Notes: generated from the sequence alone by a model not told the origin. A DNA stretch of 59,970 nucleotides from Candidatus Oscillochloris fontis (GCF_004138135.1 NZ_RYFD01000028.1:1-59970), one strand, 5' to 3'; positions 34,721 to 42,149 are shown, counted from the first letter of the stretch. Numbers and translations are program-made.

Positions 34721-35545
34721 ATGAGCATCGTTGTCATTGACAATCAAGCGGTTCACTATGAGGCATTCGGTCGAGGTCGCCCGGTGCTCTTCTTGCACGG
34801 GTGGCTCGGCAGTTGGCGCTACTGGTTCCCCACCATGGAGGTGGTCTCCGATCACTTCCGTACCTACTCCTTTGACTTCTGGGGATTTGGCGATTCGCGC
34901 CGCAAGCTGACCCAAGAGAGTATCCAGAGCTATTCGGATCAGGTGATTCGCTTCCTCGATGCCCTCGGTATTGATCGCGTGCAACTGGTGGGCCACTCGA
35001 TGGGTGGGATGGTCGCGCTCAAGACGGCGATTAGCTACCCCAACCGGATTCAGCGTGTGGCGACCGTAGGTGCCCCGATTGATGGCGACTCGCTCTCGTG
35101 GCTCCTCAAACTCACCGACCGCCCCTTCTTCGCCGATGCCTTTGCGCGTATGCCCTGGCTGCGCCGCCGCCTCTTCCGCTTCTTCCTGGGCGAAACCAGC
35201 GACCACGCGATCAGCGAGATGATTGATGACAGTGTCAAGTCGAGCGCGGTCTCGCTACGCCGAGCCGTCAGTTCGATGTGGCGCACCGACCTGCGTCCAG
35301 AGTTGGGGCGGCTCAAGGTGCCCGCGCTGATCGTCCACGGTGGCCGCGACGACATTGTCAACCCCAACCAAGCCGATCTCTTCGATCATGTGCCGATGGC
35401 CGAGGTGGTGATGATGCCACGCAGTCGCCACTTCCCCTTCCTCGACGAAGCCACGCTCTTCAATGATGTCTTGCTGCGCTTCCTGCGCGCCCAAGCCGCG
35501 CCCGTCGGAGTCAAACCAACGCTGATCAGTTGTGAGACTTCTTAA
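34721..35545 (+). CDS. alpha/beta hydrolase
   Basis: A 274-residue alpha/beta-fold hydrolase. The oxyanion stretch FLHGWLGSWRYW, the nucleophile elbow GHSMGG (Ser93), the acid in VHGGRDDIVN (about 208-217) and the His in PRSRHFPFLDE give a complete Ser-Asp-His triad; a helical lid of about 60 residues sits between strands 6 and 7. Substrate cannot be inferred; esterase, haloalkane or C-C hydrolase relatives share this plan. A related protein is at 50367-51269. A perfect 23-bp hairpin terminator follows 15 bases after the stop. The region 34619-34720 holds only the promoter area. Confidence 0.86.
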   Translation: MSIVVIDNQAVHYEAFGRGRPVLFLHGWLGSWRYWFPTMEVVSDHFRTYSFDFWGFGDSRRKLTQESIQSYSDQVIRFLDALGIDRVQLVGHSMGGMVALKTAISYPNRIQRVATVGAPIDGDSLSWLLKLTDRPFFADAFARMPWLRRRLFRFFLGETSDHAISEMIDDSVKSSAVSLRRAVSSMWRTDLRPELGRLKVPALIVHGGRDDIVNPNQADLFDHVPMAEVVMMPRSRHFPFLDEATLFNDVLLRFLRAQAAPVGVKPTLISCETS

Positions 35546-35560
35546 ACGTTGCTTGCGCTC

Positions 35561-35616
35561 CACACGGAGGCCGTTTTCTGCATTAGGATGCAGAAAACGG
35601 CCTCCGTGTGTTTGTG
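35561..35616 (+). terminator. intrinsic terminator with 23-bp stem
   Basis: Arms 35561-35583 and 35588-35610 are perfectly complementary with a TAGG loop, followed by TTTGTGT. It lies just after the alpha/beta hydrolase gene. Confidence 0.8.
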
Positions 35617-35740
35617 TAATCCGAACATACATATCAAACAAATGTACTAAAATTTCATGGCTTTGCAATGCCCTAAAACCGAGTTGGAAATTCTGAAAGG
35701 CGCTCTAGGGCTTCTATATCACTTAAGGGTCTTGACAAGC

Positions 35741-35752
35741 GCAGTATACTGC
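35741..35752. promoter_or_regulatory. 12-bp palindrome over the -10 region of the HU gene
   Basis: GCAGTATACTGC is a perfect palindrome that contains a TATACT hexamer (35745-35750). TTGACA lies just upstream (35732-35737) but too close to serve as its -35. Either an operator or a coincidence; the HU ATG is 54 bases downstream of the palindrome. Confidence 0.4.
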
Positions 35753-35805
35753 ATTCTGAAGGGAAATACGTCGTACAAACATACCAACTAGGGAGGACTG
35801 CACCC

Positions 35806-36081
35806 ATGCAGAAGACTGATTTTATTAAGGCAGTGGCTGAGAAGGCGGGCGTCTCGCAGAAGGAGACCAAACTCGTCGTCGATTCAGCGCTGGACGTGAT
35901 TACCGAGGCATTGGCGCGGGGCGAGAAGGTGACCTTGACCGGTTTTGGAACCTTTGAGGTTCGCTCGCGCCGGGCGCGTGAGGGTGTCAACCCGCAGACC
36001 CGCGACAAGATTCATATTCCTGAGACCAAGACCCCCGGTTTCAGCGCCAGCAGCACATTGAAGGATGCGGTGAAGGGGTAA
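35806..36081 (+). CDS. hup: HU family DNA-binding protein
   Basis: A 91-residue nucleoid protein of normal HU length. MQKTDFIKAVAEKAGVSQKE, LTGFGTFEVRSRRAREGVNPQTRD (the beta-arm region, read in two parts) and PGFSASSTLKDAV are the family signature. The arm has the Pro that intercalates in DNA shifted to an Asn-Pro (VNPQT) pair, as in most HU proteins. GGGAGG 12 bases before the ATG is the ribosome site. It is monocistronic, between a terminator and an inverted repeat, with a palindrome over its probable promoter. Confidence 0.96.
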   Translation: MQKTDFIKAVAEKAGVSQKETKLVVDSALDVITEALARGEKVTLTGFGTFEVRSRRAREGVNPQTRDKIHIPETKTPGFSASSTLKDAVKG

Positions 36082-36110
36082 GGCCAATGCCGCAGTAGAG
36101 CAGAAGGAAT

Positions 36111-36193
36111 GTGGTCACCCTGAGTGGAGCCATAGACGCAGCGAAGGGTTCCGGTTGGAGACGCTTCCTCTTCGCTCCACTCAGCGTGACCAT
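36111..36193. repeat. GGTCACCCTGAGTGGAGC inverted repeat
   Basis: The arms GTGGTCACCCTGAGTGGAGC (36111-36130) and GCTCCACTCAGCGTGACCAT (36174-36193) are complementary except for few bases, with a 43-base loop rich in GAAGGGTTCC/GAGACGCTTCC. It may terminate both hup and the convergent NYN gene. Confidence 0.65.
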
Positions 36194-36249
36194 ACGGTAG
36201 TTTTAGGCGAAGAGTATAGGTAAAACCCCTCACACCCATCGAGCCATCT

Positions 36250-36753
36250 CTACGGCTGCTGCTGCTCCTCCTCCTCCTCCACGATCCCAAACAAACGCAT
36301 CCACTCGGCAATCTCGGCGGGGCTGAGCGGGCGGTCGTTGCGCTTCTCGCGGATGGAGACCGTAGGCTTGGGAGCATTCAACACTTCCAGACGGTGCGCA
36401 AACTGCTGCGAACTAATCACCGTCAACCCCTTGGCTCGCGCCTCACCGATCACCACACGGTCGGAACTCACCACCTGCCACTCATCGCGGCGCTTCACCG
36501 CCCGAATACGGCGGATCAATTCGCTATCTGCATCGCTAGGCGACTTCGCAAAGCGCGCCTCAACCCCATAGCCATTCAGATTGTCGGGATGGCCATACAC
36601 CCCACCATCAAAGATAACCACCACACGCCGCCCGCGCTTAGCAGTGGCATAGCGGCGCAGCAACATCACCAACTGCGCCTCATCGTCAGGATCAGCCAGA
36701 CTCACCCCGTGTAAGTGCCCGATCAGGTTGTGGCCATCAATAAGGATGGGCAT
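36250..36753 (-). CDS. NYN-domain (YacP-like) putative RNA nuclease
   Basis: A 167-residue protein with the PIN-like NYN fold: MPILIDGHNLIGH (Asp6 and Asn9), VVVIFDGGVYG (acidic cluster), SDADSELIRRI and VVSSDRVVIGEA (further Asp residues). This matches the YacP/PF05991 group, thought to cleave RNA. The C-terminus is a low-complexity EEEEEQQQP tail. The ATG at 36753 follows AAGGGAGA by about 9 bases; a longer reading to 36885 runs into repeat DNA and is rejected. No operon partner. Confidence 0.85.
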   Translation of the reverse strand: MPILIDGHNLIGHLHGVSLADPDDEAQLVMLLRRYATAKRGRRVVVIFDGGVYGHPDNLNGYGVEARFAKSPSDADSELIRRIRAVKRRDEWQVVSSDRVVIGEARAKGLTVISSQQFAHRLEVLNAPKPTVSIREKRNDRPLSPAEIAEWMRLFGIVEEEEEQQQP

Positions 36754-36807
36754 GGTGATCATCTCCCTTGGATTGTGCCTAATGCCATCGTACCATTTTT
36801 TGACGCT

Positions 36808-36935
36808 GCTGCGTCCGCAAAACCACCGCCGGTGGGGTTCCAGTTTTTGGTGTTTTTTGGCGGCTGTGCCGCCAAAAAACACCAAAAAAGATCTTCTGGG
36901 GCGACGAAGTCGCCCCCCAGAAAGTTGACACCTCC
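36808..36935. repeat. three-hairpin repeat, copy E
   Basis: Central arms 36844-36864 and 36868-36888 (TTTTTGGTGTTTTTTGGCGGC and its complement) flank the tip TGT. It is followed by AGATCTTCTGGGGCGACGAAGTCGCC, the reversed neighbouring hairpin. It lies between the divergent NYN and metallopeptidase genes, and its right edge carries the TTGACA of the latter's promoter. Confidence 0.75.
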
Positions 36936-36953
36936 ACTACCTCGTGGTATAAG
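36925..36953 (+). promoter_or_regulatory. promoter of the secreted metallopeptidase
   Basis: TTGACA (36925-36930), 17 bases, then TATAAG (36948-36953) with TGG in front: a near-consensus promoter with extended -10. The start codon is at 37027. Confidence 0.65.
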
Positions 36954-37026
36954 CATACCGTCTCTCTACAAACTATCGCAGTGCTCTTTGCGATCACCCC
37001 GTGGTGTGCCGCAGGAGGTTGACTCA

Positions 37027-37971
37027 GTGTCACGACATAAAAGCGCCCTGATCGCGCTCATCATAACCGCCACCCTGATCACTCTGATCGGGTTGACCGG
37101 TGCTGGCTTACCTTCAACTACGGCCAACCATGCCGCTATCCATACCGCCCTGAACCAGGAATCCACCCCAACCCTCCCCACTGAGACCCCACCCCCCACC
37201 GCAACCCTGGCTCGGCGTGACTTCAACGAAGGTGATGGGATCAAGTTTGTGCCAACGGTCTATCTACCGGGGCGCGGGCCAACCCTACCTGGTGAGATGG
37301 TCTTTAGTGGCCGCCGTCTGGATGTGTATGTGGGAAGCAGCACCTTCTCGGCTGAGGAAGTGGCTGATTTGGGGGTCAAAGCCGAATGGGCGGTGAGTTA
37401 TATCCAGAAACGCTTCGACGCCCAACTCACCGAGCGGGTCTCGGTAGGTGTCTATCACACCAGCCAAGCGCCGGGGCGTGGAACGCGGGGCATTGCCTAC
37501 ACCTATGGCAATACCAATGTGCGTATCTACTACCAAGCCGGTGAAGACAAGCATAACGCGCTAGTGATCCTTGTCCACGAACTCTCCCACGCCCTTCAGG
37601 CGGCAGCCTATGGGAAAGAAGAACAAGCACGTGTCGATCTGGTATTGCTGGAAGGGCTGGCCTGCTGGATCTCTGGTGAGTATTGGTTGAGCCTCTCCGA
37701 GTCACCTTCGTTCCAAGCACGCGCCAGTGAACTCTACCGATCTGGCATTAGAGGTAACTTGGCCGCTCTCGGCAAGACGACCAGTATTGATAATGCCTAT
37801 GATATGTGGGCCGGATTTGTGGATTACCTCGCCCGCACGTATGGCTGGGAGAAGTTTAACCTGCTCTACACCACCGGGAATGGGCGTGCGCCGGGTTCGG
37901 CCAACTATGAAGGCATCTACGGGAAGACGTTCGAGGAATTATATACCGATTGGTATAGCACATTAGAGTAG
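37027..37971 (+). CDS. secreted gluzincin-type metallopeptidase (MA-like)
   Basis: A 314-residue protein with an N-terminal hydrophobic helix (ALIALIITATLITLIGL, about 6-22), a Thr/Pro-rich stalk (about 45-65), and a catalytic domain with HELSH (184-188) as HExxH and a downstream LLEGLACW (Glu about 208) as third zinc ligand, the pattern of peptidase-MA-like gluzincins. It is anchored or secreted outside the membrane. The GTG at 37027 is supported by AGGAGG (37012-37017) and the promoter at 36925-36953; the longer in-frame reading to 36715 passes through the repeat. A 14-bp hairpin terminator follows. Confidence 0.82.
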   Translation: MSRHKSALIALIITATLITLIGLTGAGLPSTTANHAAIHTALNQESTPTLPTETPPPTATLARRDFNEGDGIKFVPTVYLPGRGPTLPGEMVFSGRRLDVYVGSSTFSAEEVADLGVKAEWAVSYIQKRFDAQLTERVSVGVYHTSQAPGRGTRGIAYTYGNTNVRIYYQAGEDKHNALVILVHELSHALQAAAYGKEEQARVDLVLLEGLACWISGEYWLSLSESPSFQARASELYRSGIRGNLAALGKTTSIDNAYDMWAGFVDYLARTYGWEKFNLLYTTGNGRAPGSANYEGIYGKTFEELYTDWYSTLE

Positions 37972-37995
37972 CGGGTAGCACTTCTCTGTGTGTAT

Positions 37996-38030
37996 AAACA
38001 CGGCCTGCAATGCAGGCCGTGTTTGTGTTT
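37996..38030 (+). terminator. intrinsic terminator
   Basis: AAACACGGCCTGCA (37996-38009) and TGCAGGCCGTGTTT (38011-38024) are perfectly complementary, then GTGTTT. It lies 25 bases after the metallopeptidase stop. The following 38035-38085 holds a fragment of the three-hairpin repeat (GGGGGTTCGGGGGCGTAACC). Confidence 0.75.
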
Positions 38031-38169
38031 CCACCTCCAATGGGGGTTCGGGGGCGTAACCCCAAGAACTTTACCCCTGCCCTACTTCTATGGCTCCTAA
38101 ACCTACAAAAAGGCTCGTTTATGCTGTAAACTAGACTTTGGTGATGCAGATCAACCATCAAGAATACCT

Positions 38170-39087
38170 ATGATTATACGAATTTGGGGAACCCGTGGCT
38201 CCTATCCGGTGGCTCGTGCGGAGATGCTGCGTTATGGTGGCAACACCACCTGTGTCGAAGTACGAGTCGGCGAGATCTGTGTCATTCTCGATGCTGGCAC
38301 CGGGCTACGCCCACTCGGTGAAGCCTTAAGCCGCGAAGCGAACCCACCCGACACCATCAACCTCCTGATCACCCATACCCATTGGGATCATATTATTGGC
38401 TTTCCCTTCTTTGCGCCGATCTTCAATCCGCACAAACGCATCGAGATCTATGGCCTTCAACGCACACAATCAAGCCTACGCACCACCATCGCCAATGCGC
38501 TGAGTGACCCATTGATGCCGATTAGTTTAGAGGATTTGCGGGCCGAAATGAATTTCCACGAAATTCATGATGAGGTAGAGTTTGAGATTGGAGGACAGGT
38601 ACGCATCTCAACCGCCCAAGCCAACCATCCCTATCGGGCACTCGCCTACCGCATCGAAAGTGATGCGGGTGCGCTGGTCTTCATCCCCGATACGGGGCCG
38701 TTCCACACCATTCTCTTTGGTGATGAACGCATTGCATGGACGGGGCGACCCTTGCCGAATACAGAAGAAGAGCTATCTATCCTCGCCGATATGCGGGCGA
38801 AGATCGTGGCCTTGGCGCAAGGGGCGGATTGGATGATCTATGACTCGCAGTTTACGGATGAGCAGTATGCCCGCTTCCCGCACTGGGGCCACAGCACCCC
38901 TGGGCAGGCACGCGAGATCGCCGAGGCGGCGGGGGTGAAGCACCTGCTCCTCTTCCACCACGATCCGCACCATACCGATGCGCAGATTGATGCTATGCTG
39001 GCTGCCCAACAGACTCCCCCCAACCCCAACCTGAGGATCAGCGCAGCCTTCGAGGGCATGGAGTTGCGCAAGGGAGTTGCGTTATGA
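38170..39087 (+). CDS. metallo-beta-lactamase-fold hydrolase
   Basis: A 305-residue MBL-fold protein related to RNase Z/PhnP-type enzymes. The metal motif is intact: THTHWDH (His69, His71, Asp73, His74), with GGNTTCVEV at the start, the ligand His in AQANHPY, the Asp in FIPDTG and the C-terminal LLFHHDPHHTD. These would bind two metal ions and hydrolyse a phosphodiester or similar bond. It overlaps the next gene, its paralogue, by four bases (ATGA). No strong ribosome site precedes the ATG at 38170. Confidence 0.87.
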   Translation: MIIRIWGTRGSYPVARAEMLRYGGNTTCVEVRVGEICVILDAGTGLRPLGEALSREANPPDTINLLITHTHWDHIIGFPFFAPIFNPHKRIEIYGLQRTQSSLRTTIANALSDPLMPISLEDLRAEMNFHEIHDEVEFEIGGQVRISTAQANHPYRALAYRIESDAGALVFIPDTGPFHTILFGDERIAWTGRPLPNTEEELSILADMRAKIVALAQGADWMIYDSQFTDEQYARFPHWGHSTPGQAREIAEAAGVKHLLLFHHDPHHTDAQIDAMLAAQQTPPNPNLRISAAFEGMELRKGVAL

Positions 39088-39926
39088 GACTACAGTTTTG
39101 GGGGGTGCGTGGCTATGTGCCGACGCCGGGCGCAGAGTATCTGCGCTATGGCGGGAATACCTGCTGTACCGCGCTCACGGGGGCCAATGGCGAGTTGGTG
39201 GTGATTGATACCGGCACCGGCTTTTGTCAGTTTGGCGATGCGTTGGTGGGACGCGAGTTTGGCCGTGGTGGCGGCGAGATGACCCTGCTGATTAGCCATA
39301 CCTATTGGGATCATATCTTGGGGTTGCCCTTTCCGGCTCTCGTACATATCCCCGGCAACCGCCTGCATATCTATGGCCCCGATAGTACCCGTGGTTCGTT
39401 GCAGATGGTCTACGATGGGATGCTCTCGCCCGTCTATTCGCCCGTCTATGGCCTTGCGCATATCGGGGCAACCCACAGTTTCCAGCCCATCTCGACCACG
39501 CCGTTTATGGTGGGCGGGTTGCGGATTAGTGCCATGCCGCTCTCACAGCGCAAACACTCGCCGATCTGGGCCTACCGGATCGAGGAGGGCAGTCGCTCAG
39601 TCGTCTACATCACCGATGTGCGCTACACCAACGATCAGATCTGGCAGCAGGCGTTGCATTTTGCCGACCGGGCCAGCATCCTGGTGCATAGTGCGCCCTA
39701 TACGCGCCACGAGCAGGTGCAGGATTATGGTCATAGCCGGGTGGAGGATGCGATTGAGTTGAGCCAGAAGGCGCGGGCGGAACAGTTGATGATCTTCCAC
39801 CACGCGCCAACCCGTACCGATGCGCAGTTGGACGCGATTGTGAGGCACTATCAGGATCGCCTAGTGGCGCAGGGGAGTCCGTTGTTGTTTGATGCGGCGC
39901 GTGAGGGTGAGGAGATTGAGGTGTAA
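39084..39926 (+). CDS. metallo-beta-lactamase-fold paralogue with a changed metal ligand
   Basis: A 280-residue protein clearly related to the preceding one (LRYGGNT, GHSR, LMIFHHAPTRTDAQLDAI). The metal motif reads SHTYWDH: His72, Tyr74, Asp76, His77, so the second His of HxHxDH is Tyr; later the FHHDP of the neighbour is FHHAP. It may bind one metal, work as a non-catalytic partner, or have a different substrate. It starts by overlapping its paralogue and ends in a 24-bp hairpin that includes its stop codon. Confidence 0.85.
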   Translation: MRLQFWGVRGYVPTPGAEYLRYGGNTCCTALTGANGELVVIDTGTGFCQFGDALVGREFGRGGGEMTLLISHTYWDHILGLPFPALVHIPGNRLHIYGPDSTRGSLQMVYDGMLSPVYSPVYGLAHIGATHSFQPISTTPFMVGGLRISAMPLSQRKHSPIWAYRIEEGSRSVVYITDVRYTNDQIWQQALHFADRASILVHSAPYTRHEQVQDYGHSRVEDAIELSQKARAEQLMIFHHAPTRTDAQLDAIVRHYQDRLVAQGSPLLFDAAREGEEIEV

Positions 39927-39975
39927 TCGGTTTGCTCATACTGGCGGCTTCGCCGCCAGTATGAGCAAACCGATT
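39925..39975. terminator. variable-arm palindrome, copy G (bidirectional terminator)
   Basis: 24-base perfect arms (39925-39948, 39952-39975) with tip GGC-TTC-GCC start within the stop codon of the MBL paralogue and end 12 bases before the stop of the convergent small gene. The flanking hairpins of the family are absent; only the palindrome remains. Confidence 0.75.
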
Positions 39976-39986
39976 GTGTGCGGATA

Positions 39987-40208
39987 TTATGGCTTGAGGC
40001 GATCTTTGGTCTGGCGCAGGACACGAGCGATGTCCTTGCCAAACTTGCGCGAGTCCTGGCGGCGCTGGAGCGCGACCGGGTTGATCGGGCGGCGATCATC
40101 GCGCTCATTCCCGCGTTCTTCACTTGGGTTGATCTGATCCACTTCGTCCATCAGGTCGAACTCGTCCAGTGCGCTCATATCGCGCAGGTTGATGCGTAGA
40201 CGGGGCAT
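39987..40208 (-). CDS. small charged protein downstream of rsgA
   Basis: A 73-residue protein, MPRLRINLRDMSALDEFDL..., very rich in Asp, Glu and Arg, with a basic C-terminus (KFGKDIARVLRQTKDRLKP). The ATG at 40208 has GAGGAAG 4-9 bases upstream and begins 28 bases after the rsgA stop on the same strand, so it belongs to the rsgA operon. No domain is recognised; the charge pattern could suit a ribosome- or RNA-bound protein, but that is a guess. Confidence 0.65.
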   Translation of the reverse strand: MPRLRINLRDMSALDEFDLMDEVDQINPSEERGNERDDRRPINPVALQRRQDSRKFGKDIARVLRQTKDRLKP

Positions 40209-40236
40209 GTTCTTCCTCTTTTGATGTTGTGACCTA

Positions 40237-41199
40237 CTACCTGGCCTCTGCCTCGCCGGTGCGTAAGCGAGTGTAGCTCTCATACCGAACGGGATCGATC
40301 TGCCCATGACTGACTGCCGCACGCACCGCGCAGTCGGGTTCATGAACGTGGGTACACCCGGCGTAGTAGCACTGGCCCAGAAATGGGCGCAGTTCGCGGA
40401 AACACCAGTCGAGATCTTCGGGCGGCAGGTTCCACAGCCCGATCTCGCGGATGCCGGGGGTGTCGGCGACATACCCACCACCTTCCAGATCTACGGGGTG
40501 CAGTTCGGCGACGGTGGTGGTGTGGCGGCCCTTGCCGAGCAGTGTCGAGACGGCACTGGTGGCGAGGTTTAGGCCGGGGAGGACGGCGTTGAGCAGGCTG
40601 CTCTTGCCGACCCCGGATTTGCCGGTGACGACGCTGATCTGACCAACTAGGCGCTGGTGGATTTCCGCAAGCCCCTGGCCGGTGTGGGTGCTGGCGTAGA
40701 TGACCGGATAGCCGATGCGCTCGTAGGGAGCCAGCATGGCCTGGGCGGCCTCGGCACTGACCAGATCGACTTTGGTGGCGATGATCAGTGGTTCGAGGCC
40801 ACTATGCTCGCAGATCACCAAGTAACGATCCAGCATGCGCGGGGTGAAGGCGGGTTGGGCACAGGCGAAGATCAGCAACACCTGGCTGACATTGGCCACC
40901 ATGACATCCTCGGCATCACGGGTGCCAGCGGCGCGCCGCGCTAAGCGCGAGCGACGCGGCAGCACCTCCTCCACCGCGCCGTGGCCGGGGCTGACAATAC
41001 TGATCGCAACATCATCACCGATGACGGCAATGTCGCTGCGCTGGCGTTCGCGCTTGAGCCGCCCGCGTAGACGGCACTCGATCACGCCTTGCGCGGTCTG
41101 TACCCAGAAGAAGCCGCTCTGGGCACGCAGGATAACCCCGTTGATCGTGTCGGGCTTTGTGGCACTAGGAGCGGACAACTTAGCGTTTCTGGGGCTCAT
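40237..41199 (-). CDS. rsgA: ribosome small subunit-dependent GTPase A
   Basis: A 320-residue circularly permuted GTPase. After an OB-fold N-terminus come the motifs in permuted order: ATKVDLV (G4), VVTGKSGVGKSSLLNAV (G1), GKGRHTTT (G2-like) and VADTPGIRE (G3); the C-terminal zinc knuckle is CYYAGCTHVHEPDC. RsgA helps mature the 30S subunit and responds to ppGpp in other bacteria. Its start overlaps the upstream 97-residue protein gene by 20 bases, and a small charged protein follows. A leader with a tiny ORF and attenuator-like hairpins precedes the operon. Confidence 0.95.
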   Translation of the reverse strand: MSPRNAKLSAPSATKPDTINGVILRAQSGFFWVQTAQGVIECRLRGRLKRERQRSDIAVIGDDVAISIVSPGHGAVEEVLPRRSRLARRAAGTRDAEDVMVANVSQVLLIFACAQPAFTPRMLDRYLVICEHSGLEPLIIATKVDLVSAEAAQAMLAPYERIGYPVIYASTHTGQGLAEIHQRLVGQISVVTGKSGVGKSSLLNAVLPGLNLATSAVSTLLGKGRHTTTVAELHPVDLEGGGYVADTPGIREIGLWNLPPEDLDWCFRELRPFLGQCYYAGCTHVHEPDCAVRAAVSHGQIDPVRYESYTRLRTGEAEAR

Positions 41200-41473
41200 A
41201 GATGCGTACCTCTAGATTGCGAATCCCCAGAATATCGCAGGCAAAATCGAGCACGCGCTCAATCATGGAAGGGGCCGGTTGACCAGCCTCAAGATCGGCA
41301 GGGAGTTCAACCCGTGCGCGATGTATGTTCTTTGGTGCTATATCTGTTGCAGAATGGCTGATGGTGCCATCGCGTTCAAGAATAATCAAGGTCGTGTTCC
41401 TCTCGCAGGTAGGCTGCAAATCTGACGACGGCGGCAGATGGGTGACCCCGACCGATTGTTCGATGTGTATCAT
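41180..41473 (-). CDS. small protein of unknown function upstream of rsgA
   Basis: A 97-residue protein, MIHIEQSVGVTHLPPSS... ending IRNLEVRIYEPQKR. The centre (RARVELPADLEAG) and helical MIERVLDFACDILG give an alpha/beta look; no motif is recognised. AAAGGAACC precedes the ATG (41473) by about 7 bases. It overlaps rsgA by 20 bases, which suggests coupled translation. Confidence 0.68.
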   Translation of the reverse strand: MIHIEQSVGVTHLPPSSDLQPTCERNTTLIILERDGTISHSATDIAPKNIHRARVELPADLEAGQPAPSMIERVLDFACDILGIRNLEVRIYEPQKR

Positions 41474-41543
41474 TTCACGGTTCCTTTACTGAATTCATTA
41501 CTTCCGAACGATGCGATCACTGCGACGCCCTGCGAGAGAACAC

Positions 41544-41630
41544 AAAAAGGCTGTGGTCGCCTTGATGGGACGCCACAGCCTCATGGAAACAGTTGAGGCT
41601 GTGGGTACCTCTTGGTTCCCCACAGCCTCA
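41544..41630 (-). terminator. attenuator-like tandem hairpins with a terminator ahead of the rsgA operon
   Basis: On the minus strand four segments follow each other: 1 TGAGGCTGTGGG (41630-41619), 2 CCCACAGCCTCA (41605-41594), 3 TGAGGCTGTGG (41583-41573), 4 CCACAGCCT (41556-41548), then TTTTT. Pairings 1:2 and 3:4 give two hairpins with the second a terminator; 2:3 is an equally good 11-bp alternative with a 10-base loop that would dissolve the terminator. The rsgA operon begins 70 bases downstream. Confidence 0.7.
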
Positions 41631-41652
41631 TACTCACTAAATGGAGTTGTGT

Positions 41653-41778
41653 TCAACTCCTGAGTAGGTGCAAAGGGAGACCAGGCTCATCATCGCGAGC
41701 GTTGATGCGGCGCACAACACGGGCTGCGTAGCCCGCGCCGGTGCAACCGGCGGTGTTGTTGTAGGCTGTCAAGTTCAT
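41653..41778 (-). CDS. 41-residue peptide, candidate leader peptide
   Basis: The ORF reads MNLTAYNNTAGCTGAGYAAR then VVRRINARDDEPGLPLHLLRS. GAGGAG (41791-41786) stands seven bases before the ATG at 41778; an in-frame ATG at 41784 is too close to it. A TTGACA promoter with an extended -10 lies just upstream, and tandem hairpins with a T run follow, so the transcription unit has all parts of a small expressed gene. No modification or export gene is adjacent, so I read it as a leader peptide and not as a peptide product precursor. Confidence 0.6.
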   Translation of the reverse strand: MNLTAYNNTAGCTGAGYAARVVRRINARDDEPGLPLHLLRS

Positions 41779-41819
41779 CAACATACTCCTCTGCGGCTAA
41801 GCCCGGATATCTAGCGGTT

Positions 41820-41849
41820 AGGATAGCATAGGGTGGTGTGGGTTGTCAA
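41820..41849 (-). promoter_or_regulatory. strong promoter of the leader peptide / rsgA operon
   Basis: On the minus strand TTGACA (41849-41844), 18 bases, and TATCCT (41825-41820) preceded by TGC. The start site near 41813 gives a leader of about 34 bases before the small ORF. Confidence 0.7.
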
Positions 41850-41863
41850 TATCGAAATAGGCT

Positions 41864-41998
41864 GTAACTGTTCACACTTGGGGTAAAGGAAGCTTCTGAT
41901 TGACGCAAAGGCGCGAAGACGCAAAGGGTTGTTGCAGGCTTTGCGCCTTGGCGTCTTTGCGTCAAAGCCTGGAGGCTAGGAGAAGTGTGAACAGTTAC
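41864..41998. mobile_element. intact MITE copy with 8-bp target duplication
   Basis: A 135-bp element with ends GTAACTGTTCACACTT and AAGTGTGAACAGTTAC and the standard core. AATAGGCT flanks it on both sides (41856-41863 and 41999-42006). It lies 15 bases upstream of the rsgA-leader promoter. Confidence 0.9.
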
Positions 41999-42013
41999 AA
42001 TAGGCTAGTACCA

Positions 42014-42046
42014 GGGCATGTGCAAAGTCACCTGCGGTGGGGGTTC
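42014..42046. repeat. left-end fragment of the three-hairpin repeat, copy H
   Basis: GGGCATGTGCAAAGTCACCT and GCGGTGGGGGTTC match the family's left end; the rest is missing. The remaining 42047-42149 holds the htpG leader with a TACAAT hexamer (about 42099) and the ribosome site AAAGGAG. Confidence 0.6.
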
Positions 42047-42149
42047 TAACACACCTTTTGCGCTCCGCTAACGAGAATCTAATACTGGTCATGTATCGTA
42101 CAATGCAGCATGATTGGGTACACGATAAGCAACAAAGGAGCTTGCCACG

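Noticed and set aside
36715-37026. Upstream extension of the metallopeptidase frame
   Set aside because: The extension runs through a three-hairpin repeat and across the promoter; a GTG with AGGAGG at 37027 and a membrane helix right after it is a better start.
41653-41778. The 41-residue peptide as precursor of a modified or secreted peptide
   Set aside because: No modification, protease or export gene is adjacent, the peptide has one Cys only, and the structures after it fit a leader region better.
42047-42149. A CIRCE-type heat-shock operator in front of htpG
   Set aside because: No TTAGCACTC-N9-GAGTGCTAA-like repeat is present; only a repeat fragment and a possible TACAAT hexamer are seen.
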